Source: Viridothelium virens
Taxonomy: Eukaryota; Ascomycota; Dothideomycetes; Trypetheliales; Trypetheliaceae
Direction of reading: 5' to 3'
Assembly: GCA_010094025.1 (NCBI GenBank)
Contig: ML991807.1
Span: 124,001 to 188,000 of the forward strand
DNA length: 64,000 nt
The first letter of the stretch is position 1. Each line of letters begins with the position of its first letter. The notes below the pieces were generated by a model, which saw only the letters and a list, made by a program, of their open reading frames with translations, did not search any database and was not told the DNA's origin. This document shows, in pieces, positions 1 to 11,016 of the stretch. Position numbers and translations under genes: made by a program.

Positions 1-173
1 TAGATAGCCACTTAATCGTCACCCGCTCTCAGCAGTAGGCATAGCCCAGACTAGCTCTTACCCACAGTAGACCTAAGAATGATGTCCTCGTCCGCATTGA
101 TTAGCGGAAGCACATTAAACGCAGCAGTGTAACTTACCTAAGCGTCAAACGATCCATCTGAGAGCCTGGTGCA
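1..173. other. Left-edge flank
   Basis: This is sequence downstream of the first P450 stop codon. I see no gene or repeat in it; it probably contains the 3' UTR of that P450. Confidence 0.4.
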
Positions 174-2053
174 CTACTTCCTGTGAAATAGAATGCTTTT
201 GTTCGGGTCTGGGAAGTTTGCGTCTGCCCAGTTGAGGTTCTTTGGCCGACTTGCGCCGACTGGCAGCCGAAGCTCGTAACTCTGCACGATATGGCACAGA
301 ATGATCTTGCTCTCCAGCCCAGCAAAGAAGCGCCCGGGACACGCAAATCGCCCATGTCCAAAGACAAGGCTTCCGGGGCCAGTCGAGGTAAAGTGGGTAG
401 CTTTTAGCCCCTTCCAGCCGTCGCCTCGCCGTAGCCGGTCAAACCGAAAGCCATCGAATTCAGCTGGATGCAAAAAATGATCGGCTGACTGTGCATCCGG
501 TCCAGAGGCTACTGCTATGTAACTAGATCGAACAAGGCTCTGTCCATCAGATAGCTGGTAGTCTGCAAGTAGCTTACGATTAAAGGATACTGCTCATCAA
601 AGGTTAAGACTTCATCGGATGGCATATCGTCAAATGACATGAAAGGAGATATTGGACGTACAAGCACTGGGTGGATTGAGACGTTGAGACTCTTTCATAA
701 AACTGTCTAATTTCGACAACTTAGTGACGGTGGACTTCAGCATTGTGCCATTGTCGGCTTCTAGAGCCGTCTCAATTTCTTTGATAAGCTCCGGTGCGTA
801 TTGATCCCATCGAGCAGCTAAGTCGTAGATGACATTGGTAAGGTGATTCGTGGTGGTGTGGATGGCCGCGAAACTGAGACCAAGCTGACGATTGACTATG
901 CTTTCCGGTTCGGCATCAGGCCCCTCCGACATTTCTATCAGCGCGTCCAGCATATCCCGTGGCCTATCTACTCCGTGTCACAATTTCAATTCCACACAAG
1001 TTTTGGGGGCGCCATACCTTGATCTTGCCCATCTTCACGGGCTTGCCGTCGACGTTTGATTTCTGGAATGAGTATCCTTCGTGCGTTATAATGATGGTAC
1101 CAGATGCGCCAGATATGAGGACTCAATAATGCTCCAAAAAGCTGCAGAACTGGTGGTAAGACTTTCAGATACGCTGATGAGAGGAAAACACATGATGCAA
1201 AATCAATGGACGTATTAAGCCATGCTTTGTTTTCAACCAGCTGGTCTCCCACCAGGATGGCTCCCGTGGTACGTCCCACAATCTGTAACAATGTGTGATG
1301 CACCGGCACTGATGTCCAGTCTCGTAAATGTAAGTGGACAGAGCGCATCAAGCCAATAGCAGAAAGGATCAACTGTCTAACCTTTGCAGTCCGGAAACTC
1401 CTTCTCAAAAGCCAGCTTGCAGCGCTCGCTCAGTGGCCTAACTAGCGTCCCCAATTTCTGAGTAAGGTGGCTATGAATCACATTCCAGGTGACCTTTCCC
1501 ATCATTCTGTAGGCATTGAGCGAAGTGTAGGACCCAAGAAAATACTAGACCAAAGTTCAGCTAGATCCAAACATATGACGTTACCTTAGACCAAATTAAT
1601 GGAGAGAAATCCCCTCTAGGTATTACCTTATCAACAGCAAGAGATGAACTCGCAACAGACTCAGGCTGGCTTTTCAACTCATCAATATACTGCGGGGGAA
1701 GAATGAAGAGCTCTGGGTCCATCAGAGGCACTTGCACGATTTGGCCATTTTCCTACATGATTCTCCAATGAGTTTCAACAGTCTCAGGCTGTGGAAGGGA
1801 TGCGTACCTTCTTCAAAAATTCGAAGATCATTCGGTAGCCGCTAACCACATACTTAAAGCTCATCCGTAGCCTGCTAAGCCAGCTAGAAGTTGGGGCACA
1901 CAATATTCTAATTCTTCCATTGGCGAGTCTTTCATCATTTGTGTGAACAACACTGACGAATGATAGGTATAATAAGCCTAGAAGTATTATGGCGAATGTC
2001 GAAGATTGAAGAACTGAGAATGGAAAATGCCAAATCATAATTCTGAAACTCAT
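174..2053 (-). CDS. Cytochrome P450 monooxygenase, kaurene-oxidase-like layout, 6 exons
   Basis: This is a membrane-anchored haem monooxygenase, probably of the endoplasmic reticulum, that would hydroxylate or oxidise a small lipophilic substrate. Exons read 2053-1808, 1752-1627, 1544-1382, 1320-1018, 967-662 and 589-174; all phases agree and give 519 residues, a normal P450 length. A hydrophobic N-terminal anchor lies at about residues 5-30. The I-helix reads FAAIHTTTNHL, the K-helix ESQRLNP carries ExxR, and the haem loop is FGHGRFACPGRFFAG with the Cys ligand. The C-terminal ADANFPDPNKSILF signature is typical of fungal P450s of the CYP68/kaurene-oxidase type seen in terpenoid and meroterpenoid clusters. 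It looks intact. Its neighbours (FAD oxidase, second P450) suggest a secondary-metabolite locus. The substrate cannot be told from sequence. Confidence 0.88.
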
Positions 2054-3379
2054 CGTTGCTCTACCGTAACTTCCGATATCTGACTACCACAAGGACCTCG
2101 CAGTCTTCCGGTCTTTCACATGGTGGGTATCATAACTTCTTTAAGGTAGGCATGCCTTGCTTGAATAGGATTAATGAACGTTCATAAGCATAGATCTCTC
2201 AAAAACCGAAGCTAGAACGGATCCTGCAGTGTAGCCGACCGAGAAAATCGGCCGCTAGAATTTCAGCTTTAGGGGGCAGAACAGAGCTAGTCCCCAGCAG
2301 AAGCTATCCCTTGTAACGCTGGGCGGCAGCTCAGTTACTAAACGCTACCACTGGTCAACTGTGCGGCCGCAAATGTTCGGCGAAAATCCTTCGGCCCATC
2401 ATCCGGCGCCGATATTGCTCGGAAATTAGCATTCGGTGGAGTACATACTCCTACGTATTATAAGCAGAGTCCGGCCGAAATTCCTCGGGGCCATACTGAT
2501 GGTGCTCGGGCATACCCGTCTGGCCATGCAGTTGCCAATCACACTGCCACACTGCTTGATACAGCCAAGCTCGGATATCTACGAAGACAATGACCGATCA
2601 TGGCGTCGGCGCTGGAAAAAGCGTTTTCGCACCCGGACTCCAATCATTACTGAAGCTGCGGCATCCGGCAAGCATGGTCTACGACTTATCCCAGAGACAT
2701 GCTTCCATCACCATGCTCAGGGCGTACGGAGTACATCATAGGGTAACGAAACCATCTGTACCGCATTCCTGGTCCTCATGATAAGTTTTGCACCAAGAAA
2801 GGGCAATTGGGAAACATTCCCGATAACCGAGAGCTTATGCTTACACTAGAGCTGATGTTCGATCCAAGATGACCATTGAAAAGGATTTCTGAAGATAGGA
2901 GACCAAATTCGAAAGGTTAAGATACTGCGACGAATTGTATATATATAACCCTAAAAAGAAGAACCATGGGAAGAACAGTAGAGTACAATATCTTCGTTTC
3001 GTGGAAAAATGGATTATAGACAAAAAGTCCTGGCTTTGCCTCTAGAACCACCAAACAGCCTTCCACTCCAAACACAGTATTGCTGTCAACTACGTATTTT
3101 CAGCGTCAACTTGAGGTCTTCACTTAAGCAAAAATTTTGACTTTTCCTGCAAAGAAAAGTCGAAGTGACAGGCGCTGCTCGAGTTGATGAAGCATTGCAT
3201 AGAGTGTTTCCGAAGCCGAAATGCAAGAAATATGTCGAGGCAAGCTGAAACCCAGAATTTTAGCAGAGACTCGTCCAGTACAGTCCTTGAACATTTAACA
3301 ATGTGCTAATTACTATTAATAGATAAAGCACAACGCTTGTCCATACATACTGGGCTGATCTACTTTCTAGACTATAATA
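2054..3379. other. Intergenic: P450 promoter and FAD-oxidase terminator
   Basis: No convincing gene. It holds the promoter side of the upstream P450 (towards 2054) and the 3' flank of the FAD oxidase. Short CGG-rich words recur between 2234 and 2490, and one TACGGAGTAC copy lies at 2725-2734. An AT-rich TATATATATAA run near 2938 is too far from either start to be assigned. Confidence 0.4.
2725..2734. repeat. TACGGAGTAC near-palindrome, copy 1
   Basis: A ten-base near-palindrome in intergenic DNA. The same word recurs at 29808, 32893 (last base differs), 32929 and 33565 (opposite orientation). All copies lie outside coding exons. Confidence 0.6.
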
Positions 3380-5255
3380 CTATTTGATCTTGAAGCCTCC
3401 GGGTACTTGATGCTGAAACATGCCGGACGGGTCATATTTCTGACTCACAGCCTCTAGTTTCTTATAATTGTCAGCACCGTAACCGCGAATTGGGCTTTGA
3501 GAGGGAGCAGCATCGTTGAGGAAGATGAATTCGTCGTAGAGACCTCGCGCCTTCGTGAGAGTCTCTAGTTCAGCAATGGATTCCTCCATGATCTTGTTGA
3601 CTTTATCGTCATCGCTAGCAAGCTCGTAGCCAATGTTAAGGGAGAACCCTCATATGACGTTAGCATATCGCTGAATGAGCCAAGTGCCTATTATCTTTCA
3701 CTTACACATCTGCGGTCTGGGAGTCAGGCCTAGTGCGTTTCCGCCAGTTTTCTGTGAAGGTGTAATCATGCTTGTGGAGATTGGTTGAGGCATCAGCACA
3801 TAAGAACCTCCTTCAATGCCTCTCACTTTCAAGGATTCATTGGTAGATATGTGGCCCAGATCCACATAAGCTTGCTCGTCAAGATAGAGAGTTGTCGATC
3901 CCCAAGCCCATCTGTGAATAACAGTCAGCTCCATATGATGCACAGAGATGAGCTGCAACTGCTACCTTGGAACGGCGTAATTTATTTGAACATTGTTGGC
4001 CAGGTCAATAAAACTATCATACAAGGCGGTCGAGTCTTCCACGACTGGGATGTCATAGAATGGCTGAAACGCGGAGGGCTTCACTTCGTCCCCAAAGCTG
4101 ACGTAAGTCGCGAAGATTGTCTGGTTGTTGATTGCCAGATAGGTCAAAAGAGCTGTGCTTGTATCATTCACTTGACCTTGCTTTTGATACGCCTCCAATG
4201 CGCTCATGTACTGGTCTTGATAGGAATTGTTGTAAACAACAAGCCCACCCCATGCCTTTCCCGAAGGATAAGTCTTAAGGGACATTCGGGTGACAACACC
4301 TTATCCTATTCAGTAGATGGCAAAGAAGCTTCGACATGCAGATATACGAACCGAAGTTACTCGTCCCGCCTTTTAGGGCAAAGAAAAGGTCGGAGTTTGT
4401 TTGCGCGGATGCTGAAACGACACTGGCGTTTGCTAATACCACCTGTGCTATGCGTCAGTCATACTGTATCGTGACGGATACCGGAGAGGCTCACAGTGAA
4501 ACTGATTACATTGTCGCAGGAAAAGCCAAATCGATTCGTGAGATGCGAAAGTCCGCCTAAGTCATGTCAATCGCTCTTTCTTGTAGGTTGGAGTGTGACG
4601 TCCAACCTCCGATGGTCAGCGCAAGGCCTACTTCAGGAACTCTTCCGCCGACAACTATGCGACCGAACCCTTGTAAGTACTCGTACACGTCACCCCATCG
4701 ATTGCCATATCCAACAGTCGCGATCTGAGTTATATTGTCGTAATTGAGTTCGGTGACGTCAGACATCGAGATTAGGACACCATCGTCGATATTTGCCCAA
4801 CCCGCAAGCGGAGAATGACCCCCGGACCTTATCGCATATGGTGAATTTGTGAATCCCAGAACTTTTATAGCAAAGGCGACGTCGTTGGTGGATGTTGGCA
4901 AATATATGCAAGCTGGAGTTCCCCATGCGGTGGGGGACCTAGATTTGGTTAGCGAGCTGTGCAAAAGAAGTTTAAAAGCTATCATATCTTACCAATTCTC
5001 GTCCGCTTGCGCCGTATAGTTCGCACCATCAGCTGCAACCTCAACCCTTTGGTGTCGAGCAACTGATAGTATAGAGCAAGCCAGTACTGTAGAGCCGTCA
5101 TTTCTGACGCTGCTCGGGATGTCTGCAGGGTCTAATCCGACAGATTCCAGGAATGTGTTGATACTGGTGTTGCTGAGTAGACCGTCTAATGAGGGAATGA
5201 CACTTGCAGATGCCGCAACCGCGAAAAACAGAAATGAACAGAAAAAACCTAACAT
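3380..5255 (-). CDS. Secreted FAD-linked oxidase, berberine-bridge-enzyme type, 7 exons
   Basis: This is a VAO/BBE-family flavoprotein oxidase. Exons 5255-4993, 4938-4607, 4556-4495, 4442-4352, 4299-3966, 3911-3706 and 3648-3380 agree in phase and give 518 residues. The start is the ATG before an N-terminal signal peptide (MLGFFCSFLFFAVAASAS), so the protein is probably secreted or vesicular. The FAD domain shows YAIRSGGHSPLAGW, with the His that normally carries the covalent flavin, then VVGGRVPEVGLALTIGGGLS and GGTSNFGVVTRM. In the position where bi-covalent enzymes have a Cys there is none visible, so a single covalent FAD link is expected. The C-terminal BBE segment ends with QKYDPSGMFQ. 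It is transcribed away from the neighbouring P450 at 6017. A role tailoring the product of a local pathway is inferred; the substrate is unknown. Confidence 0.88.
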
Positions 5256-6016
5256 TTTCCACAGGCCCAAGGAAGGACAGCGATGCGGGAGGATGAAAAT
5301 AGTCAAATCCGATGTGTCGTGTTCAGGGCAATGTCTTATAAAGTCTACTGTAGCCCTCAGGCAGCGTCTCACACGGGCCGAGGATCGTTTACACTAACGA
5401 CTACTGACCCAGGGGGCACAGAAGGCAATGACCAACAGACCTTAGTGCAATATGCAGGCGTCCCGTTCCTTCTTTTTGTCAGGTGCCATGTGCGCTACAC
5501 GTGCGAATGCAGTGATCAATACCGAGCATCTGCACTTACCAAGCCATCTTATGTATTCTTGGGAAGTCAAACAAAGCAGCATTCTCGAGATTGGTTACCA
5601 ACGAGCAAGAGCTGAGTCGTTGGTGAGGCATAAAAGCCATGTGAATGACATGGCACCCTGGACCGATAATTCTCGGTCGACGGGTTTCACCAATTCTCCA
5701 TGCGACAATCGTCCGCAATAGTAAGCGGCACATCAGATGGGACACGGACTAAGAGCCAAAGCGGCATAGAACATGATGATTCTCTTCTCAGAGCGCCAAG
5801 CCCATGTCGAGCAGGGTCCAAGAAAGTTTCTTGAAAATGACGGAGAACCAATTGGAACTGCTGTTTGCTCTAAAGAAACGCACCGGTACTAATCGCGGTA
5901 TCAGAATCGTCGTCAGCCCAGGGGCCGCAATATCAGTATAGGGAAGGCTGGTATCCTAATCCTTTACTTTGCTGTAGCAATGGTCTGCGTCTGACGACGA
6001 TTTGCAAACGAAAGGA
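5256..6016. promoter_or_regulatory. Divergent promoter between FAD oxidase and P450
   Basis: A 761-bp head-to-head spacer between the FAD oxidase (minus) and the second P450 (plus). On the minus strand a CTTTATAA word at 5336-5343 sits about 80 bp upstream of the oxidase ATG and could be its TATA element. Shared control of the two tailoring enzymes is plausible but not shown. No gene is visible in it. Confidence 0.45.
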
Positions 6017-8097
6017 ATGAGAGACGCAACCTCAAGTGTTACCATGACATTATTCCTGAGCATTGGTTACCTGAGTGGCAATTTCATCGTCGGACTCGCG
6101 GCCTTCGTGTTTCTGCTTTTGAGGGCCTTTTATCGGCTGTATTTTCATCCACTGGCGAGATGGAACGGTTCGAGAATTGCAGCCATTGATACAGCATGGT
6201 AAGAGATGCAGGATTTTCCCGTGAAACTTGAATGTTACACATGACCGGTATGACTTATCTGCCGTTTCTCGTTCAGGTATGAGTTTTACTGGAATGTTCA
6301 CCTTCCAGGCCAACTGCTCTTCGAGATTGAAAAGCTACACAATATTTATGGTAACTACCTTGCGCAGCGCGCTTGCTCTTGAAGACAAAACACTTACCTT
6401 CCTAGGACCTGTCGTCCGCATCGGCACCAACGAGCTTCATGTGAATGATCCATCTGTCTATCTCGACATAACAAGCGTCGGCTCAGACTTCCGGAAAGAG
6501 CCAGATTTCTACCATGGAATATCTCTTGAAGGCACATCGATCGGAGGCACTGATCCGGAAAAGCATCGTGTACGACGACAAGTGCTTGCACCGGCATTTT
6601 CAGCCAGCACGATTCAGAAACTCGCCCCATTAGTAGAAAACAGTTTTAAGAAGCTGTGTGAAAAGATGGACTCCATAGCATCATCCGTTAATGCAGTCAA
6701 CGTGAAATTGGCATTCAAGAGCTTTGCTCTAGACGTGGTTAGCGAAATCGTTTTTGGACAAGCATTTGGGGTGATGGAAGAACCGAATTTTCATCATCCA
6801 TACTTAGACTCTCTCCAAGACACAATCAGAGGCGCTTGGATTGCTAGAGCGTTCCCAACTTTAAGTACACTATCTCGATCTTTGCCAAAATCCATATCGG
6901 CAGTTCTCTTTCCTTTGCCAATCGCCCAATTCTCAAAGGTGAGTCAACTAGACATAGTGGAGATCCTAAGAGTCGCAATATTTAGCCGGTGCTGACGGCT
7001 TGGATGACAGGATAATAAAGCTTTGCTCGATAAATATCTGAAAGAACGGAGATCAGCAATTCAATTGGCTGACGGAAACACTCAGAAGACCTATGGGACT
7101 CGAAAGAAAGAGTCCGTAGCGTTGGAACTGCTTCTCGATATCGATTCAGCCAAAGGACATATAGTACCCCCCCCTGACAAGCTACACGATGAAGCAATGA
7201 TGCTCCTCACCGCTGGTAATGATACAACGTCTAACGCAATGATCCTTGGATTGTATGAGATATGCAAACACCAAGACGTCCACCGCCGTCTAGAAGATGA
7301 ATTACGGTCTGCAGTGCCCACGCCGTCACAAGACATCAAGTACGCGACCGTAAAGAAACTTCCCTACCTAGTAAGCATGCCGAACGAAGCACAATCTCTG
7401 CTTTGTTGTATGTACTGAAGCACTGCGGTAGACAGCAGTCATCAAAGAAGTCCTCCGTTATGCACCCTCCGTGCCAGGACGGCTACCAAGGGTGGTGCCC
7501 GAAGGCGGATATGAACTTTATGGACAACAACTACCCGCAGGTGTATGTAGCTGCCGAAATCCAGCGCCCTTGACGAAAACTTATGCTGTAGTCTGACAAG
7601 TTCAGACCATAATTCATACATCAGCGTATCTTTTGAACCGTCACCCATCAATTTGGGGCCCCGATTGTAAAGAGTTCAAACCAGATCGCTGGCTGCTGCC
7701 AGATTCGTCTACGCTTGATAAATATCTAGCGTCATTTCATAGGGGTGCAAGACAGTGTCTCGGAATCAGGTGGGTTTTCTGCAAGATACACTGTGCAAAG
7801 TGTGCCTTGCCTTTGCATCCAGTATGTCCCGCAAAGAAGCATACTAACTTGTAGAAACAAGTCTCGCGTGGTGCGAATTGTATATCGTCTTCGCCACATT
7901 ATTCCGAAAATATGAAATTGAAGTCTTCAATACTAGCGATGCGGATATGGAGTGGTCGGACCATCTTCTGCTCTTGTAAGTCGATGTCATCCGGTGTCTT
8001 CAGACTTCTACCAGATCGAGAAACTGCTTGCTAATAGCATGTGGATAGGTTCCGCGGTAAAGATCTTCGTGTCAAACTAGAGAGAAAGAAAGATTAG
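6017..8097 (+). CDS. Cytochrome P450 monooxygenase, TRI4/trichodiene-oxygenase-like, 8 exons
   Basis: Exons 6017-6198, 6277-6350, 6406-6938, 7011-7370, 7432-7542, 7606-7769, 7862-7975 and 8049-8097 agree in phase and give 528 residues. An N-terminal membrane anchor is followed by YFHPLARWNG. The proximal region has YGPVVRIGTNELHVNDPSVY, and the segment DPEKHRVRRQVLAPAFS is typical of TRI4/CYP58-CYP65-like fungal P450s. The I-helix reads LLTAGNDTTSNA (oxygen-activating Thr). A VIKEVLR ExxR helix follows, then LNRHPSIWGPD. The haem loop is FHRGARQCLGI with the Cys ligand. The start is the first ATG of the open frame; an ATG at 6044 is an alternative. It appears whole. In this family the reactions are oxidations of terpenoid or polyketide skeletons; the substrate is not readable here. 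Confidence 0.88.
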
Positions 8098-8721
8098 GGA
8101 AGGCAGGTATGGGAGCAGGTCAGTAGCTCTGGGAAAGCGTGCATCAGGGAACACTTCAAGATCATACCTGGCGACTCAACAAAATGGTAAAAGGGACACA
8201 TATACTCGCAGGTCGTACGCTGATGCACGAAGCTTGACAAATTACCGAATTCGGTCCTCAAGAGTCTGAGTGATCTTGTAGTAAACATGCGTTTGCAGAA
8301 CAGGACTTTCGTGAGGTTTAGAGACCGCGCAGTGATTAAATATCTAGGCAATCGATTTTAAAGATGATATTTGATGGCGTAATTTGATGCTTAGATAGAT
8401 AAGTAAATGTAAGGGAGTGCATTGCGTTCCCGAACCATGACACTACATCTATCAGGATTCACGATATACGCATTGTTCCCTGAGGCAGAATCAGCCACGT
8501 AAAATATCTGAAGGAGACTTAGTCTACGGTCTGTGAGTCAAAAGATTATGCCAAGGAGATGGGTATGCCAATACGGTAAAAAAGTATTGATGACGTCTCT
8601 CTGAAAAAGCTAGGCTTGGTATCTAACTGTCTAAAAAGGTGATCTATGTCGACCAAATACAACCCTGTCTCAGCCAGCAATCTGTAACCAACATGAGCAT
8701 AGCATTTTGTGCATGGGCACT
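8098..8721. other. Convergent intergenic spacer
   Basis: The 624 bp between the stop codons of the P450 and the argininosuccinate synthase. It should hold both terminators. I see no gene or repeat. Confidence 0.5.
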
Positions 8722-11016
8722 TCATGCCTTGGTCAGACTCTTGCCTTCCTCAGCCTTCTGTATCCCGTATTTTTTAAGACGGATGGCATTGATGTTTATG
8801 AAACCGGCTGCGTTTTAGATCATCAGTCAGCAAAGCCGTCCGACACGGAGTTTAGGGCTGGAAGCAGTTGACAACTGTGGGAAGGTCGGGAGAGGTGTCA
8901 ATCTGAATTTGAGAACATACTTGTATCTATAGGGCTGAAATCAACCAGTGAGTCCATAGAGGCCTCCTCTGAGGAGTAGAGCTTCTCGGTCTCAGAGTTC
9001 CTGCTAAGAACAGACACAGAGCCTTTATAGCAGCGAAGTCGCACTTCCGCGTTCTAGCCAAGAATTAAGAGTTAGCAGTCAGCTCTGATGCGGTGGGCAC
9101 GGTTGTAATCAACGTCGTGGACAAGAGTCGGGGTTATGACCACATACCACTCGTCTCTGGCTGAAAACCAGAGAGTTCTCAATATACTCTCGTTCCGGTG
9201 AAAAGTAGAGTCCTGAATAGAGGAGCTTCGACCAGTGGTGAGTCACGAACTGATCGCGAAGGGAAATAACTTGGCCGTCCAGGGTCAGGGATTCAGCATC
9301 CAGGTGTGCGAGCCTGAGGATGGTCATGGCAGGCGAATCGTAACAGCCGCGGCTCTTTAATCCTATAAAGCGGTTCTTAGAACTCAGGTCAGCGGTCTGT
9401 GACATGGTGTCGGATTCGTCCGTTTAGGGACTCCTAGTCAGGGGCCCAAGGCGGCCCGGCCAATCCGGCAAAACGCAACAAACTAGAGAATTATTTTATG
9501 ACATACCTCAATGATATCAATTCTCCCGATACCAGCCCTTTTACCAATATCGTTGAGCGCGATAAAGAGCTCCAGGCTATCTGTATACTCCTTACCACCG
9601 ACTCGGAGTTTGACTGGCAGGCCCTGCTCGAAGAGAACAGCAATGTCAATGGGCTCATTAGGCGCGGCTTGGGGATCAACAGTGCGAGTCCACATGTCAT
9701 CTGGGGGAGGGATGGAGGGGTCCTCTAGAGCACCCGCCTCATAGCTGCAGTGGGCTATGTTGTCATCCATGCTGTATGGCTTGGCTTTGGTGGACGTCAC
9801 CGGAATTCCTGTAGCAGCGGCGTAAGAGATCAAGTCATTGCGACCTTGGAACCGGTTATAGAACTCCGGAACTCTCCAAGGAGCAATGATTTGGATCTTT
9901 GGGTTGATAGTGAGGAATGCCAATTCTGAATAAGTAACCTTGATCAATACGGTGGGCATGAGAGTTGGGAGTAGAATTGAACGCACCGAAGCGAATCTAA
10001 ATTTGATAGTTAGTATCAGATCGACTTGAGAAGCACAAGGATGGGGAAGCACCTACACCGTCGTTGCCTTTTCCCTACCATTTTTAAGAAGTCAGTCAGA
10101 TGTATCTCAGTTTTTACGGATAAAGATATTGTGAGCATTTCCTCCTGGCGGAGGCGGAGGCGGAAGTGGAAGCAGAAGGTGGAGAAGGAGGTGGAGCAGA
10201 AGGCGAAGGGCAAGCATTGCACCATTCAAAGGAGCAGGCCTCGCCGACGCCATCTCGTTCCTTGCTGGTTGCCGAGAGGATAGCAGAGATTAGGACAGCC
10301 GGAGGCGGCGGTTTCTCCGATTTTAATGATTAGAGAAGTACCGACGTAAGAAAAATAATTATCACGGATTTGTGAGGTTTTGTCATCGACATGAAGAATC
10401 CAGCGTACTTACGGTGCATCCATGGCTCACGAAATCACCTTTTAATGTAGAGTAAGTCCGGTGCAATCACTATCACGGGGACCGGTGATTGATCTCAATC
10501 AGCCCAGGTAGTAGGATACTTACAGCCTTCTTCTTGAGCCACGCGCATCTGCGCGCGAGCAATGACCGGACGGGCTAAGCTTGTCCCTAGATAATAAGCA
10601 GGCGATGAGCACAAACTTCGCCGACGAGGGTTTGCAGCGGCAACGCACCAAGCAAGCTGGGCGAGCGCCAATTAGCGAAGACAGGTTCAGAGGGTCAGGA
10701 AATTCGTACTATCTTCCTTCATATTGCGCGTTACACTGGACCGCACGGAAGCAAAGCTGTTCGACAAACTCGCGGCGCAAGTCCAGGATAACCATCTTCG
10801 AGGCACCAATCTTTTTCGCCTTGGCCCGAACCTCATCCCAGTCTTCCTCTTGGCCCACATCAGCAAGGAAGCAGACGACTTCATAATCCTCGTCCAGGAG
10901 CCAGCGCAAAATGCAGCTGGTGTCGAGCCCACCTGTGAGGTGTCAGTCGAGATTCCCTAAAAGCACGGCGAGTGCAAGAACTGACCGGAATAGGCCAGAC
11001 AAACTCTGCCCTTCAT
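8722..11016 (-). CDS. ARG1: Argininosuccinate synthase with four micro-exons, 11 exons
   Basis: This enzyme joins citrulline and aspartate using ATP to give argininosuccinate, the penultimate step of arginine synthesis. The model has exons 11016-10986, 10932-10710, 10656-10649 (8 nt), 10586-10524, 10438-10413 (26 nt), 10076-10059 (18 nt), 9996-9987 (10 nt), 9925-9507, 9375-9148, 9053-8921 and 8807-8722. All junctions are GT-AG and all phases agree, giving 414 residues, the normal family length. The PP-loop AYSGGLDTS spans exons 1-2. The citrulline-binding RYLLGTSLARP needs the 8-nt exon, and the ATP/aspartate loop HGCTGKGNDGIRFE is spread over the 26-, 18- and 10-nt exons. NRFIGLKSRG and KLLYSGLYFSPE follow. 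Compared with the usual loop HGATGKGNDQVRFE there are Ala-to-Cys and Gln-to-Gly changes, but the binding residues are kept. The 336-nt intron after the 26-nt exon is unusually long. The gene sits beside tailoring enzymes, so it may be a pathway-dedicated extra copy or simply the housekeeping gene. Confidence 0.88.
10140..10205. repeat. Purine-rich GGA/GAA low-complexity tract inside an intron
   Basis: The plus strand is almost purely GGCGGAGGCGGA- and GGTGGAGAAGGA-like triplets. In the sense strand of the synthase gene this is a pyrimidine-rich CCTCCGCCTCC tract in its longest intron (10077-10412). It is a microsatellite-like expansion and not a coding exon. Confidence 0.6.

Noticed and set aside
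2054-3379. Possible transposon remnant from the CGG-rich words
   Set aside because: No terminal repeats, target-site duplication or transposase-like frame could be seen.
10026-10283. Lys/Glu-rich plus-strand peptide across the purine tract
   Set aside because: Low-complexity translation of an intron microsatellite, with no support as an exon.
10587-10720. Apparent stop and frame loss in the argininosuccinate synthase, suggesting a pseudogene
   Set aside because: An 8-nt exon with proper AG and GT flanks restores the conserved RYLLGTSLARP motif, and all later phases then agree through to the normal stop.
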